Of a stretch of DNA of 64,000 bases, positions 8,526-16,594 are shown in pieces. The DNA is from JAJTHC01 sp044348005 (lineage in GTDB: Bacteria > Cyanobacteriota > Vampirovibrionia > Vampirovibrionales > JAJTHC01): positions 62,001 through 126,000 of the forward strand of contig JBIKTR010000002.1 of NCBI GenBank assembly GCA_044348005.1, read 5' to 3'. How positions within the stretch are numbered: the first letter of the stretch is position 1; each line of letters starts with the position of its first letter. A program made the position numbers and the translations under genes. The notes below the pieces were generated by a model. That model was not told the origin of the DNA. It made no database searches and worked only from the letters and a program-made list of their open reading frames with translations.

Positions 8526-10359
8526 TGACAAGCACCACCTTTCTTGATTGCTTTTCTTTCACTTCTGTAACGGCTTGTATAATTTCACATTGTGAAAACG
8601 GACGCCCCGTGTATTTGACAGCTTTATGTTCAATATCAATACCCGTTTCTTGACGAATCAACTTGGCCAACTGATTACTGAAATTGCTTTCAATAATCAA
8701 ACATTGCTTGGCATTGTTTAAAAGCCGTGTAATGGCTTCCACTGGGAAGGGAGACATCAAACGAATGTGAAGATAATTAACGGATTGACCTTGTTCTTTG
8801 AAGCGATCCAGTGCATCAAGCGCAGATCCTTTGGTGGAACCCCAGCCCACAATCGTGAGATCAGCATTTTCTGGGCCGTACAATTTAAACTGTAGGTGTT
8901 CAGGGATTTCTTTGGAGGCGGTAACGAGTTTTCGGGCTCGCTTTTCCATCATTTGCATACGAATCGCGGGCTCTTCTGTAATAAAGCCGTATTCTGTATG
9001 TTCATCTCCTGTTAAGAAGTGAATCCCCCCAGGGGTACCTGGAATAGTCCGAGGAGAAATACCGTCTTCTGTTATTTGAAAGCGTGGGAACTTGGGCAGT
9101 CCAGTGGAAGGGTCCGCTGGATCGTAGGAATCCACCTTCGTGATTTGCTTACCACGATCAATACGCAAGCCTTGATCCGCAAATTTCTTAATGCTTTGTG
9201 TGGAGTTAGCGAGGGCCTTGTCCACCAAAACAATCACAGGGGTTTGGTAACGTTCTGCGAAGTTAAAGCAGTTAAAGCCATCTTCAAAGCACTCTTCCAT
9301 ATCCCCAGGGGAAAGAACGATTTTTGGGAAATCCCCATGCCCAATGTTGACGGCAAACAATAAGTCGCCTTGTTCACTGCGGGTGGGCAGACCTGTAGAA
9401 GGGCCTCCACGCATGTAGTTAAAGATAACGGTAGGCACTTCGTTCATACCAGCCCAGCCGATGCCTTCTGCCTTTAAGCAGAAACCAGGCCCTGAAGTCG
9501 CCGTAGCCACTCTAGCTCCTGTTACTGCAGCACCATTGGCCATGTTAATTGAAGCGATTTCATCTTCGGCTTGATACACCACAATGCCGTATTCGCTATG
9601 TTGTTCTAGGTAAATACATTCATCCACCGCAGGAGTGATAGAATAGTAGGTTTGAAAACGCATCCCTGCTTTTAATTTACCAATCCCACACGCGGCGGCT
9701 CCGTTCATCAGCAAGCGTGATTCAGGTTCAGGCTTATGGGGCTGTTCTTGCATTTGATATTTGAAGTCTTTGGCTGCAGCAATGGCTTGAATGGCTTCAT
9801 AGGCCTTAATTCCTGCTCTAAGGTTAATGCCCACCAGCTTGGATTTTTTGCCGCGAAACAAGCCTTTAAGGGCTTCTTCAAGGACTTCAACACCCACACC
9901 GTACAAAGCAAGAGAAGCCGCCACTGAAATGGTGTTTTTAACAATGGCCAGCTTGGCAGCGGGCTTGCCTTCTTCTTCAGCCAATTCGCGAATAATGCCT
10001 TCATAATCTAAAGGAAACAGCTTGACACTGGCATCCATTTCAAGCACTTCAGGCTTGGTTAAACCCGGATCGTAAATCAAGGCGCCTTCAGGTAAAATTT
10101 CGTGGGCATGAATAACGGCCGTGGAATCTTCAAAGGTCGCCAGCATATGAATAGGGTCAATATGCGAACGCACCACATCGTGACTGGCACGTATTTGAAA
10201 GTAACTATGCTTTCCCTTAATGTTTGAGTGATACTCCCGTTTCCCGTAGACCCAAAATCCAGCAACCGCCATTGCACGGGCAAATAAGGTTGCTGAAGAA
10301 TCGACACCACTGCCTTGCGGGCCACCGATCATCCAGCTTGTTTCAGTTATTCGGCTCAT
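8515..10359 (-). CDS. korA: 2-oxoglutarate:ferredoxin oxidoreductase subunit alpha (gamma-alpha fusion)
   Basis: A 614-residue fused subunit. The N-terminal about 190 residues are the gamma domain (GGPQGSGVDSSATLFARA). The middle is the pyrimidine-binding alpha domain (NGAAACGIGKLKAG, then GARVATATSGPGFCLKAEGIGWAGMNEVP and GPSTGLPTRSEQGDL). The C-terminal domain is VGWGSTKGSALDAL onward. This arrangement is typical of two-subunit aerotolerant KorAB-type enzymes. It is the first gene of a two-gene operon with korB. A likely promoter lies at 10519-10547 and the operon ends at the palindrome at 7465-7496. Confidence 0.92.
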   Translation of the reverse strand: MSRITETSWMIGGPQGSGVDSSATLFARAMAVAGFWVYGKREYHSNIKGKHSYFQIRASHDVVRSHIDPIHMLATFEDSTAVIHAHEILPEGALIYDPGLTKPEVLEMDASVKLFPLDYEGIIRELAEEEGKPAAKLAIVKNTISVAASLALYGVGVEVLEEALKGLFRGKKSKLVGINLRAGIKAYEAIQAIAAAKDFKYQMQEQPHKPEPESRLLMNGAAACGIGKLKAGMRFQTYYSITPAVDECIYLEQHSEYGIVVYQAEDEIASINMANGAAVTGARVATATSGPGFCLKAEGIGWAGMNEVPTVIFNYMRGGPSTGLPTRSEQGDLLFAVNIGHGDFPKIVLSPGDMEECFEDGFNCFNFAERYQTPVIVLVDKALANSTQSIKKFADQGLRIDRGKQITKVDSYDPADPSTGLPKFPRFQITEDGISPRTIPGTPGGIHFLTGDEHTEYGFITEEPAIRMQMMEKRARKLVTASKEIPEHLQFKLYGPENADLTIVGWGSTKGSALDALDRFKEQGQSVNYLHIRLMSPFPVEAITRLLNNAKQCLIIESNFSNQLAKLIRQETGIDIEHKAVKYTGRPFSQCEIIQAVTEVKEKQSRKVVLVNGH

Positions 10360-10518
10360 AGAACAACATCCTTGGGCTTAAAGCCACCGTCTTAAAATCC
10401 TCAAAATGAGGCTGAGACACGTTTGTAACTGTCATAATAGGACTTGGCCAACACTTTTTTTCTGCATGGAAGCATTTTAAAGTAAGTCAGAGACAAAATA
10501 CCTATTTTTAACAACTTT

Positions 10519-10547
10519 AGTTTAGCACACCCTGAAAATAGAGCAAA
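10519..10547 (-). promoter_or_regulatory. Candidate sigma70-type promoter for korAB
   Basis: On the minus strand TTTGCT (10547-10542) and TAAACT (10524-10519) are 17 bp apart, and TGC directly before the -10 makes it an extended -10. It lies between the preceding terminator and korA. Confidence 0.45.
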
Positions 10548-10556
10548 CCTTTTTCT

Positions 10557-10592
10557 ATAAAAAAATCCCATGCCTTCACAAAAAGGCATGGG
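10557..10592 (-). terminator. Rho-independent terminator after the AMIN-like gene
   Basis: On the minus strand the stem CCCATGCC/GGCATGGG (10592-10585 with 10574-10567) is followed by ATTTTTTTATAG. It lies about 70 bp downstream of the gene ending at 10663. Confidence 0.8.
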
Positions 10593-10662
10593 AACTAACA
10601 CTGCTTTGAAAAATCCGTTTTTCAATGGCATTTGTTTACCTTAGGGACTTTATAGGAAAGTC

Positions 10663-12024
10663 CTAATACTGAGGCTTACTTTGTTGTAGGGCTTTAGCGA
10701 TATTTTCTTTTCCTTCTATGTCCATGTGCTGTGCCATAGCATGTAAGAAGGCATTACCTGTTACGGCAGGATTCTTAAGAGGGGTTGAAGCATCTTTAGA
10801 AGCCACAGGGGTTTTGGAAATTTTACCGTAGCGTTGGGCTTGCTTGCGAGCGATCGCTTCCTTGACTCTAAGATTGACTCCTTCTTCAGTAATAACCTCT
10901 TGCTGTTGAGGAGCATCAGGGGCTGAGACAAATCCCGTATGCTTCATTTTTTCACGCACCCGTTGCAGGGTGTTTTGATGAGTAGGCTTGGGGGGGGGCT
11001 TTAAACGAGTCGAGTAAGAATCACGGATTGCTTCAGAAGGTGTTGGCCCCAAAGGCATGCTCGCTTCTTGAAGAATAAAGCGTTTGTCTAATTCCAAAGG
11101 GTAAGCTTCTAAAGCGTGTGACTTTTTTAATCTAGTCAAGAAGAAGAAACCTATTGTGCTGACAAACAAAAATCCCACAAGTAAGTTGCTATGTGCTTTT
11201 GCCCATTGAACCAGCAACACAAAAAGGGTTTGAAGCGTTTGACGAATGCTCGTGTCTTCAAGGGTTTCATTTTCTTCATCATCTAGCTCATCAAGGGCAT
11301 CACTTTCAATGGCAATGGGCATATTGGCAAGGCTTGGATCATTTTCAAGCAATGGGGATACGCGAGGTTGCTTGAGGCTATTGGTGTTTGGATTTAATTC
11401 AACAGAAAGATCATCAGTGGCGGGTTGAGCTTTTATTGCCGGGTTTTTAGCAATTGCTGTGGCAGCAGAAGGGGCTTTAATGGGTGTGGGTTTTTTGTTA
11501 AGTTCACCACTTTCGATGGCCAAAAACACATCCCCCGCTGAAGCCTTTGACGTCTGAAGGGGTTTACTAAGTGGCTGAAGCAGTGTTGAAGGGTGCTTGA
11601 CTAATGTGGCTTGTTTAAACGTATTGGGCGAACGAGACTTATTTAGCTCCCGAAAGCCTACAACAGGAAGGGTCAATCCTCTGCCTTCAATCATGAGTTG
11701 AAGTTGCCCATTGCCTAAATGTTTGACACGGACACTTTCAACAGAAGGGGCTTTCTCGTATTGAATGGCAAAGGCATTGGAAGTAAGTACTGTTTCATAT
11801 AAGTCTAAAACAATCGCTTTACCTTGCTGTGTGGCTTCATGGCGTAAGGGCGAATCGGTATGGATGTATAGATTGAAGGTGCCTTGTTCTTCTCGTAAAT
11901 CCACCCCATTGATATGGCTAATGGCGTGCGCTGAAAGAGTCGTTGAAATACATATGACGTTCAGTAATACCCAAGCCAAAAATAGTATGGGGCGTCGGCC
12001 AAAGAAGTTCTTAGGGAAGTTCAT
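10663..12024 (-). CDS. Exported AMIN-like domain protein with one transmembrane segment
   Basis: A 453-residue protein of unknown function. Residues 1-34 look like a signal peptide (hydrophobic ILFLAWVLLNVICISTTLSAHA). Residues about 36-120 (INGVDLREEQGTFNLYIHTD onward) resemble an AMIN-type beta domain, which in other envelope proteins binds peptidoglycan. A Pro/Ala/Lys-rich linker follows, then an acidic patch (ESDALDELDDEENETLED), a transmembrane helix at about 275-295 (LLVGFLFVSTIGFFFL) and a basic C-terminal tail. A run of nine C encodes Pro-Pro-Pro near residue 345. The layout suggests a periplasmic domain tethered to the inner membrane. The AMIN assignment is by pattern only. Confidence 0.6.
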   Translation of the reverse strand: MNFPKNFFGRRPILFLAWVLLNVICISTTLSAHAISHINGVDLREEQGTFNLYIHTDSPLRHEATQQGKAIVLDLYETVLTSNAFAIQYEKAPSVESVRVKHLGNGQLQLMIEGRGLTLPVVGFRELNKSRSPNTFKQATLVKHPSTLLQPLSKPLQTSKASAGDVFLAIESGELNKKPTPIKAPSAATAIAKNPAIKAQPATDDLSVELNPNTNSLKQPRVSPLLENDPSLANMPIAIESDALDELDDEENETLEDTSIRQTLQTLFVLLVQWAKAHSNLLVGFLFVSTIGFFFLTRLKKSHALEAYPLELDKRFILQEASMPLGPTPSEAIRDSYSTRLKPPPKPTHQNTLQRVREKMKHTGFVSAPDAPQQQEVITEEGVNLRVKEAIARKQAQRYGKISKTPVASKDASTPLKNPAVTGNAFLHAMAQHMDIEGKENIAKALQQSKPQY

Positions 12025-12078
12025 CGTTTTTGTCTCTCTCTATATCATCAAGCAGTGAAATTATTGAAAAATGTTATC

Positions 12079-12236
12079 GTGTTCGAAAGATATAGTGTTT
12101 TAAAGAGTTTTCCGTACAGTAGGCTAGACGAGGAGCCTAGATTATTTTGTGAAGAAGTGTAGATAGACCTACATGACTGAACAAAATAATCGTAGCGACA
12201 ACGAAGAGACCATAGACCGTTTTATCTTTCGAACAC
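12079..12236. repeat. Composite inverted-repeat element (half copy of the 78-bp palindrome plus flanking motif)
   Basis: The outer arms GTGTTCGAAAGAT (12079-12091) and its complement (12224-12236) bracket the element. Bases 12091-12139 match 55546-55594 with only 4 differences in 49, but the right arm of that palindrome is missing here. It is followed by ATTATTTTGT (12141-12150) paired with ACAAAATAAT (12181-12190). This looks like a repeat that was disrupted or recombined. Confidence 0.7.
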
Positions 12237-12357
12237 TGTAGTTGAATCCGCTGGTATTTCAATACGGTTAAAATCAGTTTGACACAGTGCCAGAGGCTTG
12301 ACCTTATACTTTGGGATGAAAGCTCTCTAATCCCAAAGGTATATCTCCTCCATTACA

Positions 12358-12440
12358 GAGAGTGTTAAGTTTTAACCAAAAGTACGTTTTCTTAACTCGT
12401 CCATACGATGTGCGTTGTTAAATCGGCAAAAGGTAAGGAG
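12358..12440 (-). mobile_element. 3' remnant of an IS1-like insertion sequence
   Basis: Read on the minus strand, this segment encodes the end of a transposase (RFNNAHRMDELRKRTFG, then stop) followed by the terminal sequence TTAACACTCTC. The element at 45076-45538 carries the same tail (RFNNEHRMEELRKLAFS) and the same terminus. The rest of the IS is not recognisable here, so this is a relic left beside the restriction-modification pair. Confidence 0.7.
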
Positions 12441-12558
12441 ATCCAAGTGGGCTTTCCTTTTTGGATTGACTATTTGATAGTCTTTAGTTTAGCTCAAACA
12501 TAAACGCATGAAAGCCCTTTTGGTTTTAAACCCACGGCTTTTGTGAGGGGATACATGA

Positions 12559-12708
12559 CACGCGCTGCGTTGTGGGGGTATTGTCGAAGAAAATACAAGA
12601 CTTGTATTTTCAGGTCGTGCGAAACCAGGTGCCTCAATACAGCGACTGGTGCCAGCTCGTGCAGTTGTAGGGTGGGCTTCGACTGATTGGACTTTAAAGG
12701 CTAAGTGA
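12559..12708 (+). pseudogene. Possible degraded Ig-like domain fragment
   Basis: A short plus-strand frame open from 12559 to the TGA at 12706-12708 reads NTRLVFSGRAKPGAS near its middle, then VVGWASTDWTLKAK. This pattern (Gly-x-Ala-x-Pro-Gly-Ala followed by Val-Gly and Asp-x-Trp) is typical of bacterial Ig-like repeats of surface proteins. It has no start codon and no upstream continuation, so it would be a gene remnant. An 11-bp perfect inverted repeat at 12589-12611 lies inside it. The call is tentative. Confidence 0.3.
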
Positions 12709-13288
12709 AGATCTTTAATTGCATTCTGTCTGTTGCTATACGTTGTCCTATGAGATTAGAGATATTTACAACAGCACCATACTCAATAAAAACATCATAA
12801 AACCTTGTATAATTGCTTCCCCAGTAAACAATGGCACAAGCCATAGGTGCACCCTTACCTGTATCGTAACCATCTTCTAGAAAACGAAGTCGAGTATCAT
12901 ATAAAAAACATACACCTGTAGCCTTGGTAAAAACATATTGCTTCCAGTGAGAGGTATTCACTGCTACAGGTATCAATGCGATTACTTCAGAATTAAAGTT
13001 CTCATTTGCTTCTACGCATTTATATAACCAGTTCTTAATACTTGTACCTCTTTGTTTATCTCTTCCATAAGGAGGATTTACATAAATACGAGGAAAGTTC
13101 CACATTTCTTTTAGTCCATCTTGTAGAGGTAAGCTATACTCTACCTCCGCATTTACAATGGAATAATTATTAGAACACGGATCTAAATCAATAGAACCTC
13201 TGAAAAATTTTTTAATCGCATCTACATATTTTTTTGGGGTTCCCCAACTTTGGCTTAGGGAATTAATTGTTCTGCCTGCACTCATCAT
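12701..13288 (-). CDS. N6-adenine DNA methyltransferase (phage Dam-type)
   Basis: A 195-residue protein resembling the short phage-type N-6-adenine methyltransferase family. The opening SQSWGTPKKYVDAI, the SAM-site-like DLDPCSN near residue 36 and the catalytic motif IV NPPYG near residue 72 are visible. The start overlaps the stop of the upstream endonuclease gene (ATGATGA), so the pair is translationally coupled. It probably protects host DNA from the partner nuclease; the recognition site cannot be read from sequence. The gene is AT-rich compared with the surrounding genes, and IS debris lies at 12358-12440, which supports lateral acquisition. Confidence 0.8.
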   Translation of the reverse strand: MMSAGRTINSLSQSWGTPKKYVDAIKKFFRGSIDLDPCSNNYSIVNAEVEYSLPLQDGLKEMWNFPRIYVNPPYGRDKQRGTSIKNWLYKCVEANENFNSEVIALIPVAVNTSHWKQYVFTKATGVCFLYDTRLRFLEDGYDTGKGAPMACAIVYWGSNYTRFYDVFIEYGAVVNISNLIGQRIATDRMQLKIFT

Positions 13289-14463
13289 GATAAATAGTTA
13301 CTCCAGTTTTTCTTTTTTAGAGTAAGTAGTTCTTCTTGTAAAGTGTCTAAAGATTTTTGTTGAGGAGCCACAACAACAAACCATTTTTCTATTGATGATA
13401 AATGTTCCGTGAAAAATTCTAACAAAAGAGCATCTGCTTCAATATTCATTTGTACTTTAGTGAATTCATTCTTTTTTTTACCTTCTTGATAACTTTTCAG
13501 AAAAGTATCTTTTAGTAAATTATACTTAGGAGAAGGCTTTAATAATAGTTGTTCTATAAATTCAGATAATCCTTTATCTGTTAAAAATAATAACCAATCA
13601 TAAGAATGTGCTAAAACCATAAGTTCTTTTTGAAAATGTTCTTCTCCAAACTCTAAGTAACCGTTTTTATTTTTCTTAATCCAATTTCCATGATTGCTCA
13701 CAATACCAACTGTTAAAATAAATTTACGAAGTAATTCTTTGTCATGGGTAGCAATAATTTCTTCCAATAATTGATAGTAAGGTTTAATTAAATAAGAACC
13801 ATTACTTCTATATAAGATTCCCTGCATTTCCCCTTGTTCTGACCGAATTTTTTGAAGAGATGAAGCGGACCTTGCTACATAAGCTCCTTGTTTGGCTTTC
13901 TCAATAGTTTGCGGACCTTTTGTCATTCCCTCTTCTATACCGACACGCTTACACTCAAAGACTGCATATGGTTTTTTATGTTGTTCTGTAATAATGAGTT
14001 CTATTCGTTCAGGATAAACATCTTTAATATTGCATAATAAATAAGACGATGCAGATTCACCTATAGTACAACAATTTCGTAAAATACCATTTGTTAAAAG
14101 GACGTTATTTTTTTTAGTAAAAGAAGAAATATCAACTCCTTGCTTTGATAAAGATTGTAAAATCCTATTTGCAGTGACTGACTTTTGGTTCTGTTCGACA
14201 AAAAGGGAAACTTGGCTCAAAACAGGATGTAAAGAATATTCGACATTATGTGTAATAAGCGGGTTGCCGTATTCTTGTAAAGCTTTTTCAATAGAAAGCT
14301 GATGATGCAACCCCCATGTTTTCAGTAGGTAAAAAACAATAATTTCAACAAGTGTTCCTAATGCTCGTCCTGCTGCTTTTTTAGGGTCTTTAGTATGCTG
14401 AAAAACTTCAGTAGCTAAAACTTTTTGTAACTTATCTACAGATTCGTAAGTCATTCCAAACAC
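13285..14463 (-). CDS. Putative type II restriction endonuclease
   Basis: A 392-residue protein with a plausible PD-(D/E)xK core: RIELIITEQ followed by AVFECKRVG at about residues 155-180, giving the acidic residue, then Glu-x-Lys as E-C-K. The next segment, EEGMTKGPQTIEKAKQGAYVA, is of a kind seen in some type II enzymes. The N-terminal half is helical and Lys-rich. It precedes and overlaps by 4 bp the methyltransferase gene, which is the strongest evidence for function. Base composition is strongly AT-rich against neighbouring thrS. The restriction family and target are not assigned. Confidence 0.7.
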   Translation of the reverse strand: MFGMTYESVDKLQKVLATEVFQHTKDPKKAAGRALGTLVEIIVFYLLKTWGLHHQLSIEKALQEYGNPLITHNVEYSLHPVLSQVSLFVEQNQKSVTANRILQSLSKQGVDISSFTKKNNVLLTNGILRNCCTIGESASSYLLCNIKDVYPERIELIITEQHKKPYAVFECKRVGIEEGMTKGPQTIEKAKQGAYVARSASSLQKIRSEQGEMQGILYRSNGSYLIKPYYQLLEEIIATHDKELLRKFILTVGIVSNHGNWIKKNKNGYLEFGEEHFQKELMVLAHSYDWLLFLTDKGLSEFIEQLLLKPSPKYNLLKDTFLKSYQEGKKKNEFTKVQMNIEADALLLEFFTEHLSSIEKWFVVVAPQQKSLDTLQEELLTLKKKNWSNYLS

Positions 14464-14511
14464 CTTATATTTTGAGTAATTCGAATAGAGTATTATTTTA
14501 ACACAAAAATC

Positions 14512-16398
14512 CTAATACTCCTCCGCCTCCGTCGAGAGGTTGTCAGAGGGGCGGAAGAAGAGGTCGTCGTAAGTCTTAATCTCCACGTTCAGCACACGGC
14601 TCTTGACTTCCGCCACGACTTCTGCCACCAAGTCCGCCAAGGGCAAGACCTTCTTGGCCCCCACATGGTAGCGACGCACCGAAACCGTGCCTTCTTCCGC
14701 TTCACGATCGCCCATGATCAGCATCACCGGCACCTTGCGGGTCTCGCACGAACGCACCCGATAGTTAATGCTATCATCCACTTCCAACATCGTGCGGATG
14801 CCTGCCTCCTTCAAGGCGTTTTGCACCGTTTCCGCATACGCCTTGTGGCTTTCGCCAATCGGCAAAACCGCCACCTGCACAGGGGCCAACCACGTCGGGA
14901 AGGCTCCGCCCAAATGCTCCACCAAAATGCCGATGAACCGCTCAAACGAACCGAAAATCGCACGGTGAATCACAATCGGACGCTTCGCCGTGCCGTCGGC
15001 GTCAATATAGGTGAGTTCAAAGCGTTCAGGCAACTGAAAATCCAGCTGAAAGGTGCCACATTGCCACAAACGCCCCAAGCTGTCACGAATCTGCACATCA
15101 ATTTTTGGGCCGTAAAAGGCACCCTCGCCCTCTTCAATGGCGTAAGGGCGACCCGTGGCATCAAGGGCGGCGCGCAAGGCGGCTTCGGCTTCGTCCCACA
15201 CGGCGATTTCGCCCAAGAACTCGTCAGGGCGGGTCGACATGCTGAACTGGTAGTCCAAATTAAAGAGGGTGTACACTTCGTCGAGCATCTTAAACAAGTG
15301 GGCGACTTCGCTTTGCACTTGGTCTGGCGTGGCGAAAATGTGGGCGTCGTCTTGGGTGAACATGCGCGTGCGCATTAAGCCGTGCATGGCCCCTGTGGCT
15401 TCATTGCGGTGTAGAATCTGCCCTTCGGCGATACGCAAGGGCAATTCCTTATAGCTATGCAACTTGCTCTTGAAATATAGCATAGTATCGGGGCAATTCA
15501 TGGGCTTGACCGCATATTCAGGCTCGCCTTCCGCGTCATTGACGATGAACATGTTTTCTTGATAGTGGTGCCAATGCCCTGAACATTGAAACAATTCTTT
15601 TTTATAAAGCACGGGGTTAGAAATTTCCACATAGCCGTAACGTTCCAGCGTTTCTCGCCAAAAGGCTTCAATGCATCGACGCACCTTGACGCCATTGGGG
15701 GACCACATCGCCCCTGCCGCCCACGGATGAAACTGAAACAAGTCGAGTTGGGGGCCTAGCACACGGTGATCCCGACTTTTGGAATCTTCCACAAATTCGA
15801 GGTAACGCTTGAGGTCTTTCGGCGTTTTCCACGCTGTTCCTGTAATACGGGTGAGGCTGGGTTGATCTTCATCCTTCCAGTGGCTGGCGGCAAGGGCGGT
15901 GAGTTGCGTGGATCCACAAAGCCCAGTGTGTGGCACATGCGGACCTGCACACAAATCAATAAAAGCGCCTGATCGATACAGGGTGACGTTTTCAATGCCT
16001 CGACCTTTGATTTTTTCCAATATCTCAAGCTTATGAGGCTGTTGTTTGGCGGTAAAATAATTGACGGCATCCGCAAGAGTCACACTGGCGACTTCAAAGG
16101 GGTGGGCTTTGCCTACCACGGTTTTCATTTTGCTTGAGATGGCTTCCAAGTCGTCTTCTTTGATGGACACGCCGTCTATTTTGACATCATAAAAAAAGCC
16201 TGTCGGGGTGGCGGGGCCTGTAGCAAACTGCACGGTGGGGTAGAGTTCTTCTAAGGCGCAGGCCAGCACGTGGGCGGAACTGTGGCGTATGCGGATGAGT
16301 TGTTCTTCGTGAGACAGGGCGGAAAACTCTTTTTTGTCGACGGGTTGCCAGTCGAGTGCGGAAAGCCACGCTTGGCAAGATTCTAGAGCATTTGTCAT
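14512..16398 (-). CDS. thrS: Threonyl-tRNA synthetase lacking the TGS domain
   Basis: A class II synthetase of 628 residues from ATG 16398. It charges tRNA-Thr. The N-terminal TGS domain of bacterial ThrRS is missing: only about 35 residues precede the editing domain motif HSSAHVLA. The second editing motif (DLCAGPHVPHTG), motif 2 (RNEATGAMHGLMRTRMFTQDD), motif 3 (HRAIFGSFERFIGIL) and the anticodon-binding domain (VQVAVLPIGE onward) are all present. The frame is open for 17 more codons upstream, but these run through an 11-C tract. AAAGAGAGG lies 13 nt before ATG 16398 with the tract between. Base composition is higher in GC than the adjacent restriction genes. Confidence 0.93.
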   Translation of the reverse strand: MTNALESCQAWLSALDWQPVDKKEFSALSHEEQLIRIRHSSAHVLACALEELYPTVQFATGPATPTGFFYDVKIDGVSIKEDDLEAISSKMKTVVGKAHPFEVASVTLADAVNYFTAKQQPHKLEILEKIKGRGIENVTLYRSGAFIDLCAGPHVPHTGLCGSTQLTALAASHWKDEDQPSLTRITGTAWKTPKDLKRYLEFVEDSKSRDHRVLGPQLDLFQFHPWAAGAMWSPNGVKVRRCIEAFWRETLERYGYVEISNPVLYKKELFQCSGHWHHYQENMFIVNDAEGEPEYAVKPMNCPDTMLYFKSKLHSYKELPLRIAEGQILHRNEATGAMHGLMRTRMFTQDDAHIFATPDQVQSEVAHLFKMLDEVYTLFNLDYQFSMSTRPDEFLGEIAVWDEAEAALRAALDATGRPYAIEEGEGAFYGPKIDVQIRDSLGRLWQCGTFQLDFQLPERFELTYIDADGTAKRPIVIHRAIFGSFERFIGILVEHLGGAFPTWLAPVQVAVLPIGESHKAYAETVQNALKEAGIRTMLEVDDSINYRVRSCETRKVPVMLIMGDREAEEGTVSVRRYHVGAKKVLPLADLVAEVVAEVKSRVLNVEIKTYDDLFFRPSDNLSTEAEEY

Positions 16399-16409
16399 GG
16401 GGGGGGGGG
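16399..16409. repeat. G11 homopolymer between the thrS Shine-Dalgarno and start codon
   Basis: Eleven consecutive G on the plus strand (C on the thrS strand) lie immediately upstream of the thrS ATG. The ribosome-binding sequence sits on the other side, so any change in tract length would alter the spacing. Confidence 0.9.
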
Positions 16410-16525
16410 AGCCTCTCTTTAATTGAACGCGATGGGGATGTAAACCCACCTATTATAAGCGAAAGTCCCCTAAAGGGAAAGCGCAGAAAGCATAACAGAA
16501 TGAATGACACAATTTTGTGGTGTTT

Positions 16526-16553
16526 TTGTTTTTATGTTATTGTGAAGTATAAA
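16526..16553 (+). promoter_or_regulatory. Candidate promoter for the low-complexity gene at 16595
   Basis: TTGTTT (16526-16531) and TATAAA (16548-16553) are separated by 16 bp, 41 bp before the ATG at 16595. It lies in the divergent gap with thrS. Confidence 0.4.
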
Positions 16554-16594
16554 TTAGGCATTTCTTCGCGTAACTTTTTAGGGCATTACCACAC

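Larger units (their letters stand above)
10360..10662. other. Intergenic region upstream of korA
   Basis: This 303-bp gap contains the terminator of the upstream AMIN-like gene (10557-10592) and a candidate korAB promoter (10519-10547). That leaves a leader of about 150 nt before korA in which no further structure was recognised. Confidence 0.5.

Noticed and set aside
14665..15378. 237-residue plus-strand frame
   Set aside because: It lies entirely antisense to thrS, has no ribosome-binding site and is a byproduct of thrS codon composition.
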